Source: Phellopilus nigrolimitatus
Taxonomy: Eukaryota > Basidiomycota > Agaricomycetes > Hymenochaetales > Hymenochaetaceae
Direction: 5' to 3'
Assembly: GCA_021029095.1 (NCBI GenBank)
Contig: JAJOHG010000014.1
Location: 620,001-684,000 of the forward strand
Length of the DNA stretch: 64,000 bases
Numbering within the stretch: the stretch's first letter is position 1; every line of letters begins with the position of its first letter. The position numbers and the translations under genes are program-made. Below, piece by piece: positions 13,104 to 24,730 of this stretch. Below the pieces are notes generated by a model that saw nothing but the letters and a program-made list of their open reading frames with translations, made no database searches and was not told where the DNA came from.

Positions 13104-13133
13104 GAGTCCCGAGTCCCGAATCCCGAGTCCCGG
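13104..13133. repeat. GAGTCCC heptamer tandem repeat
   Basis: About four copies of a 7-bp unit (GAGTCCC, one GAATCCC variant) in gene-free sequence. Confidence 0.8.
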
Positions 13134-14039
13134 GTTGTCGTAGACTACGGACTCGTATGCATTCGGCGACTCGAGCGCGCATATTTCTTGATTATTTGGC
13201 TCCTGAGTACGAGCTCGAACTTGAGATTAATGCTACAAAGTCGAGCGCGACGAACAATAATATTGAACCCGGCTCCAGTGAAGAGCCAAGAGGGCAGAAC
13301 GCGCGCGTAGTCCCGAACTGCCAAGGGAGTACGGAGGAAAATGTCGTTGAAACGAGAGACGGAGTACACCGCCCTGGGAGCTCGCGCTCGCTTGTCTGTA
13401 AACTTACGAGGCTCCGCTGCTCGCAATTAACTGCAAGCAGAACACCCCTTTATCCAATCAAGCAAACGAGAGAAGTGAATTGAGGTATGTATAAACAAAG
13501 GGGAGAGGTAGCAGACCGGTACGCATAGACAATCTCTCAGGATACACGAAAGGACGATCCAAGGCATGAAGTGTCAAAAGAGAATGCAACATGTGTGGAG
13601 TCTGTGACGTCCCGTCCGCGCACGCATCACAGCTGCAAGCAGCCGGTGCTTCGCGACGGACAAAAGAGGATGAACGGAAGAGCGGAATGGGTGGGCAGAT
13701 AAAGTAAGAAACGATCCGGAAAGTGTACGAGCACTCGAATAAAAAGAACGGCAGGGCGACATGAACGAGAGTGGTGATGAAGCTGACTGGATGTCATAGG
13801 TGAGAATCGCCGACAGAAGATTGCTGAGGAATAATAAAAGTTTGAACACCACAATCGACAGCAGGCAGTAAAAGAGTACAGTCCAAGTCCAAGGAGGGAC
13901 ACAGTTGGAGACGAATAGACAAGAATAAGATACCGGGAGAGCAATTTTAAATAAGACGGAGGTGAGGCGCGATGATCATTCATTGGCGACCTAGAGAAGA
14001 AAAGATTAACGATCGCTTAATTTTTAACTTATGTGATCA

Positions 14040-15702
14040 TTAAAAGTTTACCTTCAGAGTTCTCCCAGCACGCCCGTAATCCTCCTCGTCATTGATGCTC
14101 ATGCGGCCATCTTCCTGCGAATACTCCGGCCTCGAGGGGAAGTAACTATCTGCTCCGTAGGCTTCATCATCATCGGCGCCGTCCCGCGCAAACGGATTCG
14201 GAAGCGCCGGCTCCGCAGCGACAGGATCGGGAGCCGATGCCGGGTTGTACTGGTGCGCATCCGGGCGGAAGTCCGGCTGGTAGTGCGCCGCATACGACTC
14301 CTGCGTCGGCGCGCCGCCCGAGCCATCCGGCGAGAACGTGCCCTGCGTGCCCTGCGACTGCTTGCGCGAGAGCGTCTGGGCGGTGTTCTGTGAAGGCCCG
14401 CGGTTCAGGTATGCACCGCCAGCACCAGCCCCAGCCCCAGCAGCGCCGCCAAGCCCAGCCGCCTCGAGTATGTCTCCACCGCGATTTCCGCCGGTGCGCT
14501 GGCGGATCCCGCTGTTGCCCGCAGTGTAAGGGTCATACGGGTCATTTGGAACTTGGCCGATACCCGGCACGGCTGCAAACGGGTTGTACGGCGTTGTCTG
14601 ACCAGGCGCAGTGCGCATCGCTGCCTGGCTAGCACCAAAACCGGCGACTCCCGGTCCGCCATAATCAGTGTAGTTAGGTCCGCCCCTTCTGGCCATCGAG
14701 CGACTGGCACCTATGCCTGCTGCTCCAGCTCCAACGGCTGCAGCTCCGGCGCCATACGACGGATTGTGTCCCGATAATTCGCTCATATCGTAGCTCTCGC
14801 CGGCATGCGACAGCGGCACCTGAGAAAGGGTGCCGTGACTCTCCGGATCAGAATACTGACTCATCCCGTAGCCGGCGCTACCTGCTCCTTGTGCATGATC
14901 ATCGAAGTCATCAAACGGATAGCGAGGCGACGCGCCTGCCTCGGCGGCAGCAGCCGCAACTTCATCGTCAAACTTCTTCGCGCGGCGCCGACGGATTGCG
15001 TTGGTCGCAATAGCAATAATGATGACCAATGCTACAAGTCCAACTACCGTGAAAACACCAGCCACTGCACCCTTGTTGTTGAAAAAGCTTTTAAAACAGC
15101 AAGGTTAATTCGTTATTGGTTTTCACAAACAACAATAGTTACCCTTTCGAGCTGCCGCTGCTTGAGTCGGACTGAGCTGACTGACTCGCAGCAGGGCTAA
15201 CCGTTGGCGTTACAATAACGGTAGACGTTTGCCCATTTCCAACCGAAGTTGATGTAACTGCCTCCGTGGAAGAGGAAGTAGGAGTGGTTGAGGTGGACGA
15301 GGGAGTAGAAGACGAGCTAGTGGTAGACGAGCTAGTGGTAGAAGCGCTTGTGGTAGAGGAAGTCGAAGAGGATGTTGTCGTAAGGGAGGTCGTTGAAGAT
15401 GTGGAGGTGCTGGAAGTAGTTGAGGTAGTCGAAGATGAGGTACTGGTCGGTGAAGATGTGGTGGAAGTAGGCGCCGTAGTGCTGGACGATGAAGAGGTCG
15501 TCGTCGACGTATCAGTACGCGATGTCGATGTTGGGCTGGTCAACGGAAACGGAATCCCGAAAACGGCAGTAGAGCCAGGCGGCGTCGAGCCAGTAGGAAT
15601 TTGCAGCGAAGTAACGAGAGAAGCCATCAGCGAGATGAAGACGAAAGGAATGACTGGACTCACGGTGTGAGCGTCGGAATAAGAGGAGGAGGCGCTAAAC
15701 AT
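14040..15702 (-). CDS. Ser/Thr-rich single-pass membrane protein, Mid2-like
   Basis: Probable plasma-membrane surface sensor of the Mid2-like type. Exons are 15702-15143 and 15087-14040. The 55-nt intron 15142-15088 (GTAACT...AAAG) restores the junction KG|FFNNKGAVAGVF, which runs straight into a transmembrane helix (about residues 190-215, GLVALVIIIAIATNAI) followed by RRRRAKK, a positive-inside stop. The N-terminal half is nearly pure Ser/Thr (about residues 55-165), as expected for an O-glycosylated ectodomain. The roughly 300-residue tail is Gly/Ala/Ser/Tyr-rich and probably cytosolic. The predicted length is 535 aa. The start is the weakest point: ATG 15702 gives a short polar leader before a hydrophobic stretch (VIPFVFISLMASLV), and a GTGAGT inside that leader could be a donor. 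Wall-integrity sensing is inferred from architecture only. Confidence 0.78.
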
Positions 15703-18700
15703 AATTAATAGATCAGCAACACGCTTACAACTTTGTTGGCCATCGCAAGCTCATCGTCGCAGGTGTTCTCCTAAAGTCCCCTAAACCCGAAGTCGTCACG
15801 ACTTGCAAACCTCTATCCCCCATCATGGATTTCCAGCAAAAATTCGACCATCGAGGTGCCATCCCCACCACGCCAGCAAAACCTGTTGCTTTCAGAGAAA
15901 ACGAGATAAAAATACTCACTCGTGTCAGTCGCCGCCATCTTTGCACGAGTTACCAAGGATCAGAGGAGCTTAAACGTAAAGTTTTCTCGGAAACCGCGGA
16001 ATTTTCTTGATTTTCTTTCTTCAGGATTCCATGGGCAGTCTTGAACCCCTACCCCTGAGTAACGAGAGAGGCGATGGTCGTCGTCAATGCTGAAGAGCAG
16101 GTGGGTGTCTTGTTGGCAGGAAGCAAGGACCTGAGAAAGCTGGGGCGCATTTGCAGATCGGTAAAACGTACACGCGCCTATTTTGGTTTACATCTCCCTT
16201 TTTAGGCGTGTCTCCGAGGCTGTCAATGTCGTGTCACTGTCAATGCTGCGCAGACACAGGTGGTAACTTCAGGAGGCCGTTCACTGGAAATCAGGAAATC
16301 CCCAAAGCAACCTGGTATATTTCTCACAAGTATTTCACGCCTTTATACCGATTGAAGAGACACTTCAAAGCAAGAGTGCATCTGACATTTCTAAAGAGAT
16401 TGTACACAAGAGCACAAGAGCACACCAGAAGAGTACTGAAGGCGACTTCGATCAGGAAAAGCTCACATATCATAAAATCACAGATAACATCCACGGCCAG
16501 ATGCCAACGAACAAAAGATCTTAAGGCGACCCCTTTTGAAAGCCAACTCCTAGCCTTGCATTTGGTAAAAAAGGTGCCGGATGAACGTTTCTCGTTTCCC
16601 TTTGAATCATTCTTCCCCGTAGGCCCGTTCTTCTTCGAGATTCCTCCCAGACGACCGTGATCCATCATTGACTCTATAGCGAAAATAACAAAATACACAA
16701 CAGTTGAGAAAATAATGTTATGCTGTCAAGCAAATTCTATTGCACTCATTTCCCTTACAGTGCTATAGTCGCTTCCCGGGATATCTCCTGCCTCCTTCAG
16801 ACCAATTAGCAACCGGCTGCCGATGATACAGAGAAGGGGTGCGTTTCCGAAAACCGCAAATAAATTCAGAAGAAACGTGCTACTGGAGGCACTAGCTGAG
16901 GTCCATGAATTTGCAATACTTGCGATACTGCAAAGCATGACCCTGCCAAAGAGAACACTAATCAATTGCTTGCTATCAGAAAGACGAACGGCTCTAATTT
17001 CCTCACATTACGAAGTAGAACACCTGATCTCGAACGAGAAGTTTCAGCAATCCGAAGTGGTCTTGAAGACTTCCTGATGTCCTCCAAAATAGGATAGCCT
17101 TGTAAAGAACAAGGGCCAGCAGGATAAATTCAAACAACAAAGGTACGGTCCTGTTTAGGTTCTCCATGAATTACTGAAGAATACTCGGATTATAGAATGG
17201 GGATTAATGACCAGTAAAGAGCTGCCCAAACTATCGGGGTGAATCTTTCTGCACCACATATAGTGGATCCTTTAGCAAGACTCCCTAGAGCAACTATATG
17301 TAATGTGAGTAAGAGCGTATTTATGAAAAGGTGCGAAATCGGTACTTGCTCTTTTCGTATATACCACTATAAATTAGATTTCCCAGCATAAAAGTAGCCT
17401 CCACAATAAGAATAAATTTGAGGACTATTGCTAATTTCTTGTCTGCAACGACAGGAGGTCTGATTAACGCAGTTAAAACCATAAGACTAAAAGCATACTA
17501 CGAGAGAAAAGGGCGACGACTCTCATGTAGAGGATATATTTGAGGTTGGAGAACAAAACTCGATAAGCGAAGTCTCGTCAAATGTGAAATTATTGCTTAC
17601 AGTCAATGAAGAGGACCGTCATCCAATCTAAGAAGGATATTCAGCGTTCGGCACTCAACCCCGATTGAGACGTTGAGTATTCACCAGCGATGCCTGTGCA
17701 CCAAAGGACAAAACTGCCTGCTCTACCTTGTCAAACCATGGATTACGTGCACGACATCGCATCCTTACATCTGAGCGATTGCAGAGTAATAAGCGGTTTA
17801 CCTACGTAGCTAACTAGAACAAAAAGCAACTTACAATGGTATATCTGCATGAAAGGTGTCGACTGCAACAAATTAGTTGATGAGATAAATCGATCACACT
17901 GTAACTCTACTGTGCGACTCACTCCATATACGCACAATGGCGCCAAAAATTCCAATATAGCGGTTCTTAACCGAATTTTAAAGATAGGCCAGAAGTATTA
18001 GCATGTATCGAGAGTTAGTTACCAGAAAATAAATACAGGTAACGGAATTGCAAGATCCATTCTATTACCAGATAAACGGTAAATTTCTGGAGGCGCAGAA
18101 TGCAGCCAAAGTTGATTGACTAACCCAGAAATATTCGACCTGGACAGGTATATTTCGCAGTTAGTACTAGTAGTAAAACGAGCTGATTCCTGTACACGGA
18201 CCTCTCCGTCCATTGAAATAACTGTAAGATAAATGAGTACCCGTCTCCAGCTAATGGGTAACGGACTTAACTGATATCATAGATTAGCATAGTGAGGACC
18301 GCCAATTGACCGCACATATTCAGCCTCATTTCCGAGACAAAAAGCGGAACATAATCGGCATTAATAGGGTCAACATTTGATCGGCTTGAAAGCATCGTAT
18401 AATGAGAAGGCTTGTTTGGGAGCGGTCGCAGGAGTTTACATATCTGTAGACTGCGCGGTATTTATTGACTGAAGACCTTGGCTTGAGCGCCGATTAATCT
18501 AAAGAATCATGATGAGCGCGCGCGTGTGAAAAGCATCACTAGTCATACTTACCCATTCATCAGACTAGTGATAATCATATTTTGATTTGCCCAAGTGACA
18601 GCGAAGCGGTTTCAATCTTCAAGATGACACCCTGGTTTTATTTTTCCAGAATCCTGATTGTTGAGTTTTAGCCTTAGATTTCCCGCAAATTTAGAAAGCA

Positions 18701-21274
18701 AGGCAAGGCAACCTGAGATGCCTACAGGATCGTGCATAAGGAGCCCAGTAACGCTGCGCAGTTGTGTGGAGTTGTAATTGCTCTGAGCTTGAAATTTGAA
18801 GTGCTTCAGTCGCAGATGCGCGACTCCATGAATTGATGTGCCAGTCGACTTAACAGAAGGGGGAGAATTTCTACTGCTTACCTGATTACGAGCTGTTGGC
18901 TTTCTTGAAGCAGGACGGCTAAGCTGGAGATGATTTCAGACGCGGCATGAATGCACATCACCAAAAAGACGCGTTGCATATAATCGGCGTGACACAGACA
19001 TCGTCTTCTGTGTTTAACGCGGAATTTATTAGCATGTCTTTAATATCGGACCGTCAAGTTAAGAAGCTCTCAACCGCCCAATGCCACCTTTCACTCAAAT
19101 TCGCTGACAACTTGGCCCTGGACAAGTGCTTCAGCTCGCAATGAAACTGTGTAAAACAGAGTAAACTCATGCCTTCGCATGCTTCTGGCAAAGATAGACG
19201 GAAATAATTTCAAGCCGCAGAAGGCAGCGCCAAAAGTGAAGAATTGATAAAGTCAGCCGAACCTCCTTGTACATTGACCCACACATTACTAAGTGATGCC
19301 CTATTCATCTTTCAGAAGCTTAAAACACGAGCCTCGCTCCTCAGCGAGTACAGCGGGATATCGACTTCGCGTCAGCTCATCCCTGTGGACCTTCATAGGC
19401 CAGCGTCCGAGAAGCAAGAACGACAGTGCGGGGACAAGGCGGCATATTGTGCCGAGAACGCATTGATCTTTCTACGCTGCCAGTGCTCCGTCGGCGGAAG
19501 AATCTCCGGGTACGCAACGTCGGTCTCAATGAGAAAGTCGTCCTTGTTTAGAGAGTAAGGAAGTTTTCTGTGTCTGTAATAAGCACGTCCTGTTCGGAAA
19601 ACCTGAGCCTATTTTCGTCTGGGTATGACTCCTGATTGAATGCTAAGCTATCGGAGCCGCGAGAGTGGTCTGAAGCCCTTAAGAAACGCATTGCGATCGA
19701 AAATCATTCGTGACTATTATCACATTGATTCCCGGGCAAGAGCCAAAGCTTCTCCAAAGACATGACCGATCCGATCATCTGAATCGCGTGTCGAGATACT
19801 CCTCGATTTGAAGACAAGATGTAAGATTCACCGAAGCTGTGTTTCGATTCCGCAATTGTCCAATGGAAAATTAAGGACCAGATGCTCTAGCCACGGATGT
19901 GCCGCGATGAAGCCAAGGACTGTGGCGGTTTTCGGCGCGGTCTTCAGAACGACGCGTGTCAGGCTCAGTATTTGTCCTACTTGCATTAAGTTTGAACCCG
20001 AGGCACCATCTACCCGCAAGGACTGCAACGTCTGAGTTGCAATTCCTCACTGCGGAAGCACCATAAGCAGAAGAAAAAAAATGACATCGTAAGAAAAATC
20101 GCGGTTGTTGCATAGTCGCCGTAAACGAACTAACTCGGGAGACGTGCCGGCAAGAGAATCTGTCCCTGGCCATCCTCTGAGCAACAGCTCGACGCATGTG
20201 GAAGCAACGGAACGGATGAATTGGCACACCAATGCAGCGGAAGGTATCATCCGCTCGTTCCCATATGATCCTTTTGAGCGCAAAATGTCGAGGCGCAGAG
20301 GAGAGAAGACCAGTGTGATGTAATCGACGCAGAAGCGGTCACCGCGCTTGGACCGATATGAGGAACGAATGTATCAAGGGAGCATGCGCGATTGCGTTGA
20401 CCAAGAAAGGACAGATAATGATCCAGTCTTTAGATTCAAAAAACTCTAAGTTTATCAAGGAATGCGTTGAAGCGGCTGCCAGTTGGTAAAAAGGTATATG
20501 TATTAATAACGAATTTTGACTCCTGCCAACAGGATTTTGTGCTCGTCGGTTGATTCCTCCTTTCCATAAAACAGGCTGAGAGGTTTAAGATCTCAGAGGG
20601 ACTGCTGTGTACGATCAACCGCCGCACACATGGCCTTTGAATGATTCTCGACGAGCGCTTTTATCACCAGACCATATATCTACTCCCCCTCGAAGACAGC
20701 TAGCCTTTACAGAGTAACTTTCTTGAATGTAAGACGTACATTCACTCATGGTGCCAACCTAGCAAGTTGTCGATAAGCGTTGTCGATGAGAACGAGCGAC
20801 GCAAGTTCGTGCGCATCGAAATGAGCGACTGAAGGATAAAGGTCGAGAGACTAAATATGACCAAGTACATTTGTACAATGTCAGGGCAAGGATTGTTGGC
20901 TGTATACGTCATTGACAGAAGGTTTCTCAGATCGATGTACTCGTCTTCGTCGGATATTTCTAGCTCTGTTGTGCGAACAAGTACCTTCAGTGGATTTTGA
21001 CAAGAAGGAAGCCAACCTTACTGAATCGAGGAGTCTCGAGGTTGGAGGCGCGTCGCGTTATGCTCCGTCACATCACTGTTCAGTTCTTTCCCGGAGACTC
21101 TTCCTATCCCGGATTCCCGCACTATAATTCTAAAACATAGCAAGCGTACGGCAGAACCTGGTACTTCCAAAGCGAACGCTGGGTCCTGTTGTCTCGTGAG
21201 TATGAAATGTCATTGCCTTTTATTAGGTGCCTAATCTCGTTTAGACGTTTGTGGACGGCTTACGTTGATTCACG
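15703..21274. other. AT-richer gene-poor tract, nothing recognised
   Basis: About 5.5 kb with frequent stops in all frames and lower GC than the flanking genes, most marked at 16.7-19.0 kb. No terminal repeats, transposase-like or reverse-transcriptase motifs were seen by eye. Short open stretches (such as 19244-19558 on plus) show no family resemblance. It could be decayed mobile DNA or ordinary spacer. Confidence 0.35.
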
Positions 21275-24200
21275 ATGTCGGCCGCTTTGAATGCACGGGC
21301 AGATTCATCCTCACAATCAGGACTTACACTACAGGATCTGTCTCTTGGATCACTGGCTAGCTTCTCCACACCTGCCAAGTATCGCGTACCTTCTACGTCC
21401 TCTGGCACGACCGCACCTTCGTCCGCACCCTTAAATACGCCCTCTCCTTCTGGCACTCACTTTTCTCGTCGGAGAACAGATGATACGACAACCCCGGTGA
21501 CGAAGCGCCTCGCATTCTCAAAGCTAGGGGATGATGACGAGGACGATGACCGGGATGTTCTTGACACGCCAGGGAACGGAAAGCTCGAAGCGACGGGCAC
21601 GCCCATGCCGAATCGGTTGTCGTCGAAGCGCAAGTCAGGAACAGTAGGTGCCAAGGGGAGCTCTAATCTCACCCTCCGCGATCAGGAAAAGGTACGTCAG
21701 CTTACGCGGTCTATTCGTCGCTCACTCGCCTTCACCTCCAGCACATAGACGCGCTCAAGAAGGAGAACTTCAATATCAAGCTTAAGGTTCACTTCCTCGA
21801 AGAGCGCCTTGCGCAGCTCGCTCCGGACCAAATCGATGCCGCACTCAAGCAGAACATTAACCTCAAGATCGAGGTCCAGCAACGTGGGCTCGAAATGAAG
21901 AAGTACAAGAAGCTAGTCCTTGAACTTGAGCGTGAGCTCGAACGTCAACAACGCGCACGCGGACGGGAACGCGAGCTCGAAGAAAAGCTCGAGGATATGG
22001 AGCGCGAGCTGCGTGAGGTGAGGCGGCGGAAAGGTGGAGCAGCTCCTGCGGACGAGGGGCTCCGAGAGCGCAACGCTGAGCTCGAGGATCGCCAGGTGCA
22101 GCTCGAGGACGAGCTCGATAGTGCGAAGGGCATGTTGGAGGAGAATATAGATGAGATCGAGCACTTGCAGGAGCAGCTCGAGCGAAAGGGAGGCGTAGGC
22201 CACGATTCCGACGTGAGCGGACGCCGTGCAAAGTTGGAGGCCCGGATAGAAGAGCTGGAAGCAGAGAACGAAGATCTCAGAGTCAAGCTGGACGACCATG
22301 TCGAAGTCCTCACGCAGCGAGAGGACGAACGTGAGGACCTTCTCGATGAGATCCAAGGTTTGAAGCTCGACGTCGAGGACCTTTCACGCCGACGTGAAGC
22401 GGAGGTACTTGAGCGCAGCGATAGCCGTGCTCAAATCCTCGAGGAGCGTGAGGAGAGAGAAGCAATTGAGGAAGACCTCAATGGACTAAGGGATAAGTTG
22501 GCTGCGGCGGCGATTGAGTCGAGTCAGAAGGACGACGAGCTTGAGATGAAGAACAGGGAGATTCAAGAGCTCGTTGTCGAGCACGAGCGCATAATCGAGG
22601 TTGTTGAAGCGGAGTGGAGGGGCGAAGTCGAAGAGGCAAGAGGGCAGGTGGAGGAGCTGCGTGATGTAAGTTGTTTTTCCGTTTGTTGTCTAACTAGACT
22701 AAACATTTATGTACATTTAGGCTGTCGCAGAACGCGACGCAGACTCGAAAGAACTGCGCCTTCACATTTCAGAATTGGAGTCGAACACGACTGATCTGCA
22801 TAACAAGTTTGAAACTGCTCTCGCGCATTTAGAGCACGAGGCCGAGGAAAAAGACGCGGAGATCGAAAGTGCCAATCGTGAGATTGAGAAACTCGGACAG
22901 CGCGTCTATGAGCTCGAGGATGAGGTCGATCAAATAAGGGCGGAAAGTGATCGTCTAAGAGACGACGATGCCGTGGAAAGGGAGAGGCTAGACGCTTTGG
23001 TGTCCGCGCTTAAGGAGGTCAGGGCCATTCATTCATACCCAGGCTTGATATTTATTCCTCGATGCAGAAAGTTGCGCAGTACAAGGCAGAGCTTCAAGAT
23101 ATGACTAATCTTTACGAGCAAGTCAGTCAAGATATCCATGTTCATCGTGCTCGCCAAGAAGAGCTTGCGCGACACGTCGAAGACCTCGTCGAGGAAGTGC
23201 GGCACGAACGCGAGTTGCGTGAGAAGACCGAACTTGAGCTCGACTCGCAAGCAAATAGGCACGAGTCCGATCTGCGGCACGATCGACGCGAGCTGGATGC
23301 GAAAGATTCCGCGCTGCAGTCAGCACTGAGCGACCTCGCGCGCGCACAAGCGTTGCTTACGCAGCGCGACGCGGACCTAGCGGACGTGCAAGCTGCGCTG
23401 CGCGCAGTCGAGGCAGAATCGCGCAAGCTCGGCGAGAATCACACGACGGACCGCTTCTCGCTGCAGCTTGAGGTCGACCGCATGCGGCGCGACATTGATC
23501 GGCTCGAGGAAGAGCTCAGGCGGGCCCGCGTAGAGTTGGGCGCGCGGGATGCGAAGACACGGGACCGTGACAATGACGTGGACCGCCTGCACACGGAGAA
23601 TCGTGAACTTACGACACAGCTGGCCGCGCAGACGCAGGCGAGGCTGAATGTTACCGAGAAACTCGATGCAACGCAAAATACGTTGAGGACGGCGGAGTCA
23701 GAGCTCGCGTCATGTAGACAGCGTCTCAGTGACGTAGAGCAGAGACTCTCGAAAGACCAGCGGTCCTCGCTCCATAGCGAGACCCAATTGCGGGATCAGC
23801 TGACGGAGAGGAACACTCTTTTGTTGACTATATACTCATACATGGATAGAATTCTCGGAGTTGACAAAACATCGGTAAGTTTCCTTCCATTACGCACGTC
23901 CTTCGATGTACTCATTACTGGATTTTACTAGAAAAAGGCGGAGACGAAACCATTCACAAACTTCAGTGTCTTCCATGAACTTCTCATGTCGCGTCTGAAA
24001 GCTCTCAACCAGATCTCGTCTGACTTCGAGCGACGAAGCAAGGAAGTCGAAGCGCGATATTCGGATAGATTGGGTGATTTGAGGAAACAGCTAGATCAGC
24101 GGTGGAAACAAATTGATAAGTTCGAGGGTAGTTTGAAGAACCTCTCGGAGACAAAGCAGGGGTGGAAACGAAAATTCTCCGCCAAAGAGGGAGAATTAGA

Positions 24201-24730
24201 GGCTTTAAAGGTACACATTTGTTTTTCTTATCGTATTCTGTAATGTTAACATTCTTTGTAGTCGACAAATGCCGAGCTTTCATCCCAGCTGTCGTCCATA
24301 AGACGTCCCGGCCAAGCCGAATCTTTCGAGATTAAGTCTCTGCAGGCTCGTGCTGCAAATGCCGAGCGTCGTCTCACAAATGCACAGAATCAACTTCTCG
24401 CATCCGAAGAGAAGATGGCGACAATGAACCAAAAGACCACGGTTGCCGATAACAAATGGGAGGCGCGGGTAAAGGAGTATGAGACGCGTATAAAAGCTGC
24501 TGAAGAGCGCTGTCAAACGCGAGAGGCAGGGCGCGAAGGAACGCGTGGCTGAGCTGGAGGCTAACGTCAAGTAAGTCTGGCCTCGGGTCAAATCCATTTA
24601 ATTATCATGCTAAATGGCCACTTCGTTTCTCAGAGCACTTCACCGCCAAATTGACCTCGCGAACAAGCGTAGTCAGCAGTTAAACGATGTCATAGAGACA
24701 AACAAAGGCTCATCCTCTCCCAGATCGTGA
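21275..24730 (+). CDS. CM1-domain (centrosomin/Mto1-type) coiled-coil protein
   Basis: Probable gamma-tubulin-complex recruiting factor of microtubule-organising centres. Exons: 21275-21691, 21742-22665, 22721-23017, 23068-23874, 23932-24210, 24262-24570, 24634-24730; introns are 50-63 nt and all phases agree. Residues 1-139 are Ser/Thr-rich and disordered. The CM1 motif follows at about 140-200 (KENFNIKLKVHFLEERLAQL, then DQIDAALKQN and NINLKIEVQQRG), the signature of centrosomin, Mto1 and Pcp1 relatives. The remaining residues are mostly Glu/Arg/Leu coiled coil, with a conserved-looking block YSYMDRILGVDK near residue 810. In the literal frame exon 6 stops at TGA 24550-24552. Skipping T24511 restores coiled coil and the splice to the last exon, ending at 24730. 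I treat that as a sequence error. The role is inferred from CM1. Confidence 0.9.

Larger units (their letters stand above)
7981..14039. other. Gene-poor tract with isolated exon-like pieces
   Basis: No family is recognisable. Composition falls to near-neutral GC between 8.2 and 11.4 kb, then a CpG-rich block follows at 11.5-12.2 kb. The best coding-like pieces are on the minus strand at 10050-10193 and 10763-10919 and are described separately. GTAAGT-type donor sites also occur on the plus strand (for example 9420, 9448, 10972, 11222), but I could not chain them into a plausible protein. Confidence 0.35.

Noticed and set aside
15266..15670. Acidic open frame on plus opposite the Ser/Thr-rich gene
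   Set aside because: It is the complement of Ser/Thr codons and reads as a monotonous Glu/Val repeat. The minus frame has a membrane helix and a phase-matched intron.
16700..19000. AT-rich tract as a retrotransposon
   Set aside because: No long terminal repeats, reverse-transcriptase or integrase motifs could be seen; composition alone is not enough.
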